From Myxocyprinus asiaticus (taxonomy: Eukaryota > Chordata > Actinopteri > Cypriniformes > Catostomidae), in the NCBI RefSeq assembly GCF_019703515.2, contig NC_059382.1, positions 14,239,001 to 14,303,000 of the forward strand: a stretch of 64,000 nucleotides of DNA. The letters are read 5' to 3'. A program made the translations under genes and the position numbers. Below, piece after piece: positions 25,114 through 34,665 of the stretch. Position 1 is the stretch's first letter. Every line of letters starts with the position of its first letter. The notes under the pieces were generated by a model. That model made no database searches and had not been told where the DNA came from. It saw only the letters and a program-made list of their open reading frames with translations.

Positions 25114-25571
25114 TATATTTATTTATAATTTCTTCCTATTGATTTTGGAGTGAAATATGACCCGAACATGTTTTTTTCATTAGATTAATCTACTAAGGTA
25201 ACATTTGCATTTATAACATCAATATAGATCAATAAACCAGATCCTAACTAAAGATGAATTTCCCCAACAAATCAGCTCTCTAGACTGTATTTAAAAACCC
25301 TACGCATAATCACAAGTGGTGGTGACGCACCCAAAAATAGTCTGTCCTGTAATGAGCTCAATGTGTTTTTAAAATAGGACCCTCCATCTCCCCAAGTACC
25401 ACACCACCTTACAATAGTGACTGCTTTCTGACAATACGTGTTCAAGTTTATGAATCTCATAGCCATTTTAATTTGCACTCATCTCCCCAATGTGGCATTA
25501 TGTGATGGAATCTGGTGAAACAGTTCAATAGCTGGAATAATTTTCCCCCTAAAAATTTGATTCATATTTTT
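25114..25571. other. Intronic sequence, no feature recognised
   Basis: Nothing distinctive was seen. Confidence 0.5.
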
Positions 25572-25795
25572 TCAAACCTATATGACCTTCTTTCTTGGAA
25601 CACAAAAGAAGATATTAGGCAGTATGTTCAGTCTCAGACACCATTCACATTCTTTGTATGGAGAAAACAAAAAAGATCCAATGAAAGTGAATGACGACTG
25701 AGGCTCTCCTTTTGTGTTCCATGCAGAAACAAAGTCATATGGATTTGGAACAACATGATGGTGAGAAAATGATTTTTGAGTGAACTGTCCATATA
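25572..25795. mobile_element. TTAAAGGGATAGTTCACCC-type foldback MITE, partial copy
   Basis: The two halves mirror each other around 25670: GGAACACAAAAGAAGATATT on the left versus CTCCTTTTGTGTTCCAT on the right, and CATTCACATTC versus GAAAGTGAATG. The right end decays at TGAGTGAACTGTCC. Confidence 0.75.
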
Positions 25796-26439
25796 AATCA
25801 AGCTCATACAGGCTACTCAGTGATATGATTGAAGATCTAAAGCCATCTTTATCAAAATAACCAAATAAATAATCTCCCATCAGAAAATATTCATCTCTGA
25901 CTATGATCTTAACAATTCTAGCCTTGAAGTGCATCACAGATCAATCTATAACCCAACAGCAAAAAAAAGTATGCGCCTTACAAATGTATATTTTATAAAG
26001 ATCTGATTTATTATTGATTTTTATGCCATTTCAGACAGCTCAAGTCCTGCATCCATCAAAGAATGTTACAACTCATTTCCCCAGGTGTCTGGCTTAGGAT
26101 TAGGGATATGCGAGCTTTGGATAGAGACCTCATCTCACATAGACAATATGAGATCACACAGTCCAACATCAACAGGACAACTTGCTTTTAAGGTTGTCCC
26201 TTACACTGACTGTAAGACTTGATATAGACATGTCAACTCTTCTCAAATACCCTACATGATCCCTGATAATAATGCTCAACATTCTGGCTTATTAATATCC
26301 CTCTGAATCATCTATTGCACATGACATCTGATGGCTTTATGTTTCATATTGAGTAAAAACAATATTAATTCTTCATGTAAACAGTATAGGAAAGACCTAG
26401 AACTTAGCTGTTAGGAATTCTAGCCTACTACTATTATAC

Positions 26440-26606
26440 TATTGTATGAAAAAAAGATGCAATGAAAGTGAATGATGACTGAGGGCGGCTAGCATTCTAC
26501 CTAACATCACCCTTTGTGTTCCACAGAAGGTTAAAAGTCATAGGGCTTTGGAACAACAAAAGGGTGAGTAATGTTGACAGAATCTCTGGGTGAACTATCC
26601 CTTTAA
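26440..26606. mobile_element. TTAAAGGGATAGTTCACCC-type foldback MITE, right half
   Basis: It runs from GATGCAATGAAAGTGAATGA through CCTTTGTGTTCCACAG to the intact right end GGGTGAACTATCCCTTTAA. The left half is absent or eroded. Confidence 0.8.
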
Positions 26607-27088
26607 GACTTACTGGAGTTATTCACTCTCTTTCACTGTATGCAGGTATTCACTCTCTTTCACTGTAAACAACCATTATATTAACCAAATACTAATGACA
26701 AACAACCAAAACTGCATCTGTCCTTTCTTTCTCCCAAAAGAGATTCGAGCCTGGCATTAGAGGATGTAGTTCCTTGTCCGACAAACAATGTTGTGTAAGG
26801 CTCTCCTTCTCCACTGGCTCTTCTGGAAATTTGATCGATACCCTGTAGAGAGACAGTGACCTTTTTCCTGGTCGGCTGATGGATTTGAAGGTTAAACAAT
26901 TCACAAAATATTTTAGTCAGTCACCATCCTTCTAGAGACCAGTGAGAGGAGGTGAGAGTAGAGAAAGTGCAGTTGGGCTATTGGGTGAGAGGATTTTTTT
27001 TCAATTTCAGACGTTATAGCAATTTTCCTGATGTCGCTTTTAATTTAGGAGACAAGCAGGCAACACGACAGTGTTACGCTTGGCTGTC

Positions 27089-27090
<2 letters not shown>
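26607..27090. other. Intronic sequence with a short direct repeat
   Basis: TATTCACTCTCTTTCACTGT occurs at about 26620-26639 and again at about 26647-26666. Nothing else was recognised. Confidence 0.6.
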
Positions 27091-27137
<47 letters not shown>

Positions 27138-27144
27138 GTGTGTG
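27091..27144. repeat. (TG)n microsatellite
   Basis: Long TG tract with one CG interruption. Confidence 0.95.
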
Positions 27145-27179
27145 AGTTGTGCTCCAATGAGAACTTTTATTAGATTCAC

Positions 27180-27480
27180 GATGCAGGATAATTAAATAGG
27201 CTGGATTTGGTGGTGTCGTAGAGGGATGGGATGGTTTGAAACAGCACAGCCATTAAGGCAATCCCACTCATCAGTGTAACAGACGTAAAGCTGTGGGTTA
27301 TTATGGGAAAGGCCATTGATGCATGGAGAAAAGCATTATTATTATTTTTTATGTTGAAGAATAGAGTTAATGGGAAAACTGTTCCACTTTTCAAAGTCAT
27401 AAGCAAAGCAGGGGGAGCCATTAATGGTCTTTCAAAGATTAATCAAAATGTTAATAAACATGAAATACCGAAACAGCCAT
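27180..27480. other. Candidate conserved non-coding element
   Basis: This is a repeat-free block with repeated TAAT-core and CATTAATGG / AGATTAATCA homeodomain-like motifs and no supported coding frame. Its texture resembles vertebrate intronic enhancers of neural genes. This is inference only. Confidence 0.3.
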
Positions 27481-28061
27481 ATTCAGTGTTGGGTTTCTCA
27501 GAAGTGAACAGGCTTGCAACAATGCTCGTCCTGGTTTCGGAAATGTTTTTCCCATTAATTTTTCCCATAGCGATTTCATAAAAGTCTTCATAAAAGCATT
27601 CTAAGCTATAAACCAAACCAACCAGCTCCGAGGTAAATCACAAAATTACAAGCCTTGATTTTGAAACAAAATTTTTTTAGAAAATTGGACAAAAAGACTA
27701 AGGTACAAGACTGTGTACTTAACGCTTTAACTGAGGGAATGAACTACATTCCCATGAAGCACTGCAAATGATGCATTTAACAATGGAAATTGAATTTAAA
27801 AAAAAAAGTTGTTGATTTTAAGTAGAGAAATATTTAGTATATTAATAGTATTTTGGTGTTTTAAATGTATTGCAAAATATACAGATTTATACAAATATAT
27901 AAGTATATTGAGAGTGTAGGGAGACCAACTCTATTGCATCATTTACAGCGTGTCATGGGAGTGGGCGGTCGCTGCAGAGGTGAATGTTCGATTGGTGAAT
28001 ATTTCTCTTCAGAATTTACAGTAAGTGTATTTCTTCACTAAGAATTCCGCTATTTAAAAGA
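27481..28061. other. Intronic sequence, no feature recognised
   Basis: AT-rich; nothing distinctive. Confidence 0.5.
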
Positions 28062-28617
28062 AAATTCAATACAAGATACATTCATTTGACAGCATTTGTG
28101 GCATAATGTTGAATAACCACAAAAATTTATTTAGACTCTTCCCTCCTTTAAAAAAGAACAAATCTGGCTTACAGTGAAGCACTTACAATGGAAGGGAATG
28201 GAATGAAAGGGGCCAACCCGTAAACGTTAAAATAATAACTGTTTCAAAAGTATAGCCACAATGCGTGTTAATATGATTTTAGTGTGATAAAATCACTTAC
28301 TAACCTTTTCTGTGTAGTTATATCCTATTTTACAACTTCGTTACCATGAAGACGTAATGCCTTAAACCCTAAAACCTGTAAAAACTATGATTTCAGAACT
28401 TCAGAGTTCTCATCAAAAAATAATTGTGTATTATTTGAACTTTACAGGTCAAATAATACACAAGTTTTAACAGAAATTAATGTAAGTGCTTTTTAAAATT
28501 ATAAGCTTCACATTTCTTCCTTTAAGCCCTCCAAAAATTTGCCTCATTCACTTCTATAATAAATGCCTAACTGTAACCTCGATTTTTGCTTAAAGAAAAG
28601 GAGGGACAAGTCTAGTG
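28062..28617. mobile_element. Foldback MITE, family of the fragment at 201-316
   Basis: The left end shares GACAGCATTTGTGG with the fragment at 201-316. The right half ends AAAGAAAAGGAGGGACAAGTC, the inverse of the left-hand CTCTTCCCTCCTTTAAAAAA. Internal symmetry is also seen between CACTTACAATGGAAG and the CACTTCTATAATAAATG region. It contains a foreign 32 bp patch at 28390-28421 (see findings). Confidence 0.65.
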
Positions 28618-28720
28618 ATGTCAAAAGTTCCGGAACTTCGGTACCAAGTTGGTACTAAAATAAAAAAGCTGTCACAATACCAGAGTTTCTGCAGTACCGC
28701 TAATATGGAGCCCCAATTTA
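28612..28720. repeat. GGTACC-rich repeat fragment
   Basis: It contains GATGTCAAAAGTTCCGGAAC, TTCGGTACCAAGTTGGTACT and CAATACCAGAG. It is related, in opposite orientation, to the right end of 32217-32695 (AAGTACCGGTACTTTTGACATC there). Confidence 0.5.
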
Positions 28721-30046
28721 ATCTGATACCCGCATGTTGCCTGACTGACACATGTCTGCTTCCAAATGCTCTCACACAAATTTGACATATTTGGGGAAAA
28801 AATTAATGCACAATTAGTCAAATTAAAATCGTGAAGTGTCCTAGTGTGACTACTAATATGCAAAAGACTGCAATCTTAGTCTGCATGAGCTGCTTGCTTT
28901 AAAGTGAATGTGTGAAGCTGACCACGTATTGCACTGTGTGTAATTCGAGATGATAGAGCAGAGTACTTATCCACTGTGCAGCGTGCAGTGCATGCAAACT
29001 ATATATTTATATAAGTAAATCACAGTATTTGCTCTTTAATGATCACATTGGGCCATGTAGCAAACTATTTATACCACGGGTTTATCCGGACAGCTTCCAT
29101 CAAAAACACACATCAAAATAAAAGCTTGATTCAAAATAAAAGCTAGATGCTTGAAATGGAAGAAATTGCATCAGAAATATGTTACAACTTTATAGTAAAA
29201 TGTAATATTCACAGTAGTAATAATAAAAATGCCACCCTAGTCCTTATGTGGCCACGCCCCTGAGGTAACTTAAGAATATGCATTTTTTTTCTCTTGAATG
29301 ATTTGCTAATTATTGTAATGGCCATGTGCAGTACTATAGATTTTCAGCTGAATAAATTACATTGGGATCGATCAGCCGAATAAATTACATTGGGATCGAT
29401 TTGTCTGGGTAAGCGTATTGTTTGCTCAGATATAACTGCTAACTCTTCAATGGCATAAATGCCCCATTGAAAATATTGGCTGTGTATTTGTGACTACTTG
29501 TATACAGAATTAGACGCTTTCCTGTGCATTAATGGGCCATTTCCTGTTTGGATAGGAAAACAACAGGAAGTAGGGAGCAGGCAGTGCTGTGCTGAGGAAA
29601 AGAACATAGGAAACTTGTGCTGACCGAAGGAAGCCACTGAGGAGTCGCACTTCAGAATTTCAACATTATCTAATATAATGTGGCCATAACAATGAGCAAT
29701 GTGGATGATCGAATTTCATTCCTGTGTTGTGGATGAAGTGGAACAGGCACATGGAATGACGGTGGGTGGGCGTGGAAGGGCAGCTTCTGAATTAAGTAAG
29801 GTGTTAGCCATGCCTCACTGCAGACCATTTTTTGCAGGCTCAGCAGTTGTCGTTCCTGACCCAAGATCAGCAGCTGTTGCTTAATAATATGACTTCAAAT
29901 CTTGCCTTCTACCTTTTAATCAGTCTGCTGCCTGACGTGTACTGCAATGGCTGACATGCCATGACAGCAGCACTAGTGGTTATAATTGCAAAGGAACATA
30001 AAGGCAAGACACAATCACATGACTGCAATAATACCAAAGTAGACTT
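28721..30046. other. Intronic sequence, no gene recognised
   Basis: No coding evidence. It contains a recent-looking 28 bp tandem duplication at 29345-29400, listed separately. Confidence 0.5.
29345..29400. repeat. 28 bp tandem duplication
   Basis: Units 29345-29372 and 29373-29400 differ at one base (CAGCTG versus CAGCCG at the start) and end in TTGGGATCGAT. Confidence 0.95.
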
Positions 30047-30568
30047 CGGGTGCGTCTCAGTCAGCTCCCTAGTTCAGTAGTCAGGGCACTGATCAGAGAG
30101 TCAGCTATTTTTAGGGCTGTCTCAATCACAAAATCGTTCCAGGGCCCTGAAATGTTCGCTCCTAAAAAATCCCACAATGCACCATAAAAACCAGGGAGCA
30201 CTGTTGCCCAAGTCGTTAGATGACAAGCACAAGTGTAAAACTATGAAGTCCAAGCATTATTTTCTCTTTAAAAGAGATGTTGTTTGTAACGTCTTTCATT
30301 CATAGTTACCATGAAAGTGAAACAATCTGTTGTTAAAATAAGGTTTAAAATACACTCCTATATATTTTTATTTATGCCATTTATTTGTTATAATAACACT
30401 GTACGTTTGAATATCTTCAAGGAAACTGAACGATATCGTGTTGCAGGTGATTGAGTCACAAGTGTCCCAATATTCAGTGGATGAACACCCTTGCCAGTGC
30501 CTGAATTTGTGTTCACGATATACTGATTCACGACATAGTTATCTAGGGAGTTGAATGAGACATAGGGC
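30047..30568. mobile_element. Non-autonomous DNA transposon with 'GGGTGCGTCTCA' ends
   Basis: The left end GGGTGCGTCTCAGTCAGCTC and the reverse complement of the right end (GCCCTATGTCTCATTCAACTC) form imperfect inverted repeats of about 27 bp, both running on into CCTAG. There is no transposase. The target duplication was not resolved. Confidence 0.6.
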
Positions 30569-31449
30569 AAAACTACAACCAAAAATTGGCACTGGCTAAA
30601 TCTATCCCAGTCTGAATTCTAACTAGTAAAGAATCAAATAGATTATCCAACAAAACAAATGTCAAAAAATGTATTAAAATAATTATAAATGAAATGTATT
30701 ATGAATACAGTAAATGTGATTTTAATAAAGTCCATCAGTAATGTTTGATCAAAGGAATAAGTATTTTTTAAGGAAATTTTGCTGTGGCTCAATTTCCACA
30801 TCACTGGACAAAGATCGTCATTTATTGCACAACGCAGTAGAATGCACACACTGCATGATGTCCCATTAGAGACAATAACGTGGACTAAAGTGAGGTGTGT
30901 TGCTTCTCTGATAAGCCCTGTAATTACATGCATAAATAATTAGGTCGGCAACTCTGCAGGGTGAGCATCTTGGACTTATGTTTCAGGAATTCAGGTTATG
31001 GCCCTGTCTTCACAGAGACTGCTCAATAAGCACAAACATGGCTCTTCCTTAATGGACAGGCTTAACTAAAAATTAAGAACAGAGAAAAATGCAGCATGTT
31101 TTAAATTATTCATGGACATGGCTGACTCTCTCTTTGTCCTAAGGGTAGATCAATGGGCCATAAAAATGGACTGACCAGTGGCGATAATCTCTTAAACAGA
31201 TAGCCGGTACACAATCAATGGCTTGTCTAATTAAGACACACTCCGAATCTGAGTTTGTTTGCTCGTAGCGCAAAAGGCCAAACCAAGTGGGATCTGTTGG
31301 ACTGAGTTAACAGTGTTTATTACAAAGGATGATATAATCAAAATGTCCCTCCTCTCAATTCATTTTATCCTGTGGCTACATGGGCCCATTTACTGGTGTT
31401 TTTTTATATAACATATAAGATGAGTTACTTTTAGAAAAGTAACAATACT
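30569..31449. other. Intronic sequence with a candidate conserved block
   Basis: No gene. The interval 31020-31300 is repeat-free, with TAATTAAG and AAATTATTCATGG homeodomain-like motifs, and may be a regulatory element; this is inference only. Confidence 0.3.
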
Positions 31450-31830
31450 GCAAAAATCAGTTCCTTATTTAGTATTTCTGTATTGTTTTCCAGTCAAAAT
31501 ATCTTAACATCCATAAAAAAAAAATAAAAAAAAGATAAAGTTACTCAAGAAGCTCGAGAAAATATGTACAATAATAAGACTTGTTTTCAGAGGTAATTTT
31601 CCTTACCTCATTGTTTAAAACATAAATGTATGTTTAAAAAAAGAGAAGAAAAAACTGCCAATGAGGTAATAAATAAACTTAATTCAATATATATTTCTTG
31701 AAAACAAGTCTTATTGTCTAGCAATTTTGTTTCTCAAGTAAATGTACCTTGTTTAAAGGATGTTTAGATTTTTTATTGGAAAATAAGACAAAAATACTGA
31801 TTAAGAAAATAATTTTTTGCTGTTAAAAAC
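31450..31830. mobile_element. Foldback MITE, 'TTGTTTTCCAGT' family, copy 3 (best preserved)
   Basis: The left arm CAAAAATCAGTTCCTTATTT...TTGTTTTCCAGTCAAAATATC is mirrored by the right arm TTGGAAAATAAGACAAAAATACTGATTAAG. The inner blocks CTTACCTCATT and AATGAGGTAA are also mirrored. It lies about 150 bp downstream of the 31982-32148 exon in transcript direction. Confidence 0.75.
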
Positions 31831-31981
31831 AAACAAACTGAAGATTAGGTGGTAATGATACCAAAGTGAAAAATTTCAGATTAAAAAATTAAATAAAAAA
31901 GTTTTCTTGTATGTGATCTGAAACTGTACAGATGGAAAGGAAACAGGAAACAGGGACAGGGGACAGGAAGGGAGGCCTCAC

Positions 31982-32148
31982 CTGCTTGACACGGTCAGGA
32001 TTGACAGTGGTCTGTGGCTGAAGTATGCTGACCGGCTCTGTTTTCTGAGCACTCTGCGGCATCTCCCGAACCTTCTCTGCGATGAAGTCATGGACGCTAT
32101 TCAGCGCCTCTACAGTGCCCTGGATCAAGCAGACACGCTCTGTTGTTC
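31982..32148 (-). CDS. nova2: NOVA-family protein, internal exon (end of KH1 and KH1-KH2 linker)
   Basis: This 167 bp exon encodes two bases of a split Gly codon plus 55 residues, beginning [10 protein letters not shown] and ending NPDRVKQ. The first ~31 residues are the C-terminal strand and helix of KH1. The rest is the linker containing [13 protein letters not shown], a NOVA signature. The acceptor (ttcttcctcttttag) ends at 32149 and the donor CAG|gtgagg lies at 31981-31976. The upstream intron is therefore phase 1 and the downstream intron phase 0, which keeps the frame into AKLIVPNS of the terminal exon. The linker [18 protein letters not shown] matches NOVA1 better than mammalian NOVA2, the reverse of the central spacer, so the paralogue stays open. 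The exon with the KH1 GKGG loop and the exon with the start codon were looked for upstream and not found in the window. Confidence 0.93.
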
Positions 32149-32216
32149 CTAAAAGAGGAAGAAAAGACAGTTCCAATTTAACCCCAGTACAAATTACAGA
32201 TGTCTTCCTAAGCATT

Positions 32217-32695
32217 AGGGTTGCCACATATCAAAACTTCAGTATTCTACAGCAATACCAGTCAAATGTAACGATTCTTGATACCAATTTCAAACCACAG
32301 AATTTTTTTTTTTTACAATATTGAACAGTACTTTATTTAGTAAGATAAAATTGAATTGTCAATATTCATATAAATTTCATTGTATTAACATTGTAGAGTA
32401 CTTACAGCTACTACAGTCATCCAGCTAAGAGCAGTGAGTGGTTTTCTCTTTTATATTGGTGTTTGATTAATATTAACGACATAATAGGCAGCAACAAGTC
32501 TATTAGTCTGCATTTACACTGTAAGGTCTATTGCAAAGAGCGAATATTTGGACATAAATACCCTCCTGTTGACATTCACGTAAAAGACAAACTAATACCT
32601 TGCCAAGATGGGCATTTTGACTAAGAAATGCATTTGACTGTTGAATATCAGTATTGACTTGGCAATGAAGTACCGGTACTTTTGACATCCTTACT
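32217..32695. repeat. GGTACC-rich repeat next to the 167 bp exon
   Basis: It runs from AGGGTTGCCACATATC to AAGTACCGGTACTTTTGACATC. The right end is related in reverse orientation to 28612-28720. No target duplication is clear. Confidence 0.45.
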
Positions 32696-32926
32696 AAGCA
32701 CACTGTCCAAGGGAGTGCATTTCCTATATGTTATTAGGGATGGGACAATATGGTTATCTCATGATTCGGTTCGATATACAATATGAGGTTGACGATTCGA
32801 TATAACCTTGATTCAATACAATAACACTTAAATGACAAAGTGTGACAAAAATTGTGTTTATTTTTATTTTTTTTAAATGTTTGAGCAAAATGCACATTAT
32901 AATTTCTCATCAAAATAAAGTTATTC

Positions 32927-33346
32927 AAAGGTGCACTCAGTAACTTTTATCTTTGTGTCATCTTGTACTTACACTGACACCTAGCAGCTTGAATGCAGCA
33001 TTATTTAAAATCAATAGATTTCAGTTTCAGATGCCATCGTAGAAATGTAGTATTCACAGTCAGTCATGATTATTTTAATCAGTGAGTGAAAGTGTCAAAT
33101 AACAGGATGGATACTGAGATTAAGCGAGTAGTATTCTGCTGGTCATGTGATTCTAACATGGCAGCCCCCATGTGCGGACCCTCTCTATGTAGAATAATAC
33201 AGCTTTTATAAGGTTACTGATAGGACTGGAGCCTTTATTTTAATGTGAGTGGTCATGATTTCCTACAAATATTGTAAAATTACAATTCATGTCTTTAGGA
33301 GTAAAACTTTTTTAATGAGGAAAAAAATTACTGAGTGCACCTTTAA
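32927..33346. mobile_element. MITE with 'AAAGGTGCACTCAGTAA' ends, nested
   Basis: It starts AAAGGTGCACTCAGTAACTT and ends AAATTACTGAGTGCACCTTT, the exact inverse. It is flanked on the right by TTAA. It is inserted in the hAT-like element at 32735-34665. There is no coding capacity. Confidence 0.8.
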
Positions 33347-33383
33347 TACACAATATAAAAGCACAAAGTTTAAATAACAAGAG

Positions 33384-33621
33384 TGTGGCAGGGCGGAGGG
33401 CGGGGCCAGGTCGTGATTCTGCACACCCGGCCCCTAATCAGGCTGATCAAGCCCGAGAGGGATAAAGGCGACCGGAGACGGCAGTGCGAGAGAGAGAGAG
33501 TTACGGGCAGCTGCCCGACAGCTGTGTGTGTATTTGTCTTTTTGGTTAAGTTTATCATTAAATTATCAGTTATACTGTCAAGCTGGTTCTCACCTCATCC
33601 TTTCCATTGAACTGTGTTACA
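33384..33621 (+). mobile_element. Solo LTR (238 bp), nested
   Basis: It begins TGTGGCAGGG and ends CTGTGTTACA, giving TG...CA ends with a short TGT/ACA inverted terminus. It is flanked by a perfect 5 bp duplication AAGAG (33379-33383 and 33622-33626). The GC-rich left part holds a TATA-like GGATAAAGG, and an ATTAAA signal lies near 33556-33561. These are the hallmarks of an LTR left after recombination of an LTR retrotransposon. No internal coding region is present. The family is not identified. Confidence 0.72.
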
Positions 33622-34105
33622 AAGAGTTTCTCATATACCTTTCTCTATAAGAAAAGATCACAAACAAATGAGCCTTCAAAAATAGTCGGCTACATTCAGG
33701 TTGATTGGGTGCAGAACAAGTAGTATAACTGAACAGAACCTGTCACAAAAAAGTGTATGAAAGTGCATATTTTATGTTGTAATAATTCGTTTTCATCATT
33801 ATTATAATCACATTATAACTTTTTCAAAATATAAATATTCTTCATTCTATTAAACAATATTATGCCATGAAATTTTACATATAATAATGATATTTACAAG
33901 TGATAACATTGAGTTTATATTGATTTGTATAACAAGCGCTAAAATGGTACAGTCACCTTAAGAGTTCAACCTGCATCTCACAGCGTTCTGATTTATTAAA
34001 GATGGAGAAGTTTCTCTGTTTGTTTTTCGTATTTGTGTTATGTGTGATTAAAATTAATATATATTTTTACTATTTCATCTGACTGTAAAGAACATAAAGG
34101 ATGTT

Positions 34106-34463
34106 GGGGGTGGGGGCCTGGGTAGCTCAGAGTCTCCAAAGCAACCAAATTGGCCTGGTTGCTAGGGAGGGTAGAGTCACATGGGGTAACTTCCTCGTGG
34201 TCGCTATAATGTGTGGTTCTCGCTCTCGGTGGGGCGTGTGGTGAGTTGTGCGTGGATGCTGTGGAGAATAGCATGGGCCTTCACAGGCGCTACGTCTCCG
34301 TGGTAACATGCTCAACAAGCCACGTGATAAGATGCGCGGATTGACGGTCTAAGACAACGGAGATTCGTCCTCCACCACCCGGATTGAGGCGAGTCACTAT
34401 GCCACCACGAGGACTTAGAGCGCATTGGGAATTGGGCATTCCAAATAAAAAAATAAAAATAAA
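34106..34463 (+). mobile_element. tRNA-derived SINE, copy 2 (internally deleted head), nested
   Basis: It is flanked by the perfect 10 bp duplication AAAGGATGTT (34096-34105 and 34464-34473). The head GGGGCCTGGGTAGCTCAG-like sequence jumps straight to CTCCAAAGCAACCAAATTGG, so the B box is deleted. The body continues to GGGCATTCCAAAT and an A-rich tail. Confidence 0.88.
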
Positions 34464-34665
34464 AAAGGATGTTAAAAGACACATTATTAAATGAAATCTG
34501 ATGGACACACATTACACGGAAGAAATATGATTGACGGGTCATTTCATTCATAATCACATTGACAGAAAACAATGTTGCAAATTTTAAAATATTGAGTTTT
34601 GCGATATGGTTCATAATTCTTTTCGTCCGCCATATATAGAAATTTGATATATAGTCCAATCCCTA

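Larger units (their letters stand above)
17287..31981 (-). other. NOVA intron between the linker exon and terminal exon
   Basis: This 14.7 kb phase-0 intron is bounded by a gtgagg donor (31981-31976) and a ttttcag acceptor (17298-17287). In mammalian NOVA1 a small alternative exon lies at this junction. I did not find a convincing equivalent, but a short exon could be missed by eye. The intron holds the repeats listed separately. Confidence 0.9.
32735..34665. mobile_element. hAT-like element carrying three nested insertions
   Basis: The left end TAGGGATGGGACAATAT and the reverse complement of the right end TAGGGATTGGACTATAT match at 15 of 17 bases. The span is 1931 bp, but about 1.0 kb of it is younger insertions (MITE 32927-33346, solo LTR 33384-33621, SINE 34106-34463). 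The original element was about 0.9 kb. The 8 bp flanks (TATGTTAT / TATAATAC) match at only 5 of 8, so it is old or the class is uncertain. No transposase was seen. Confidence 0.6.

Noticed and set aside
27091..27144. Cys/Val-repeat protein read from the TG tract
   Set aside because: Pure microsatellite translation.
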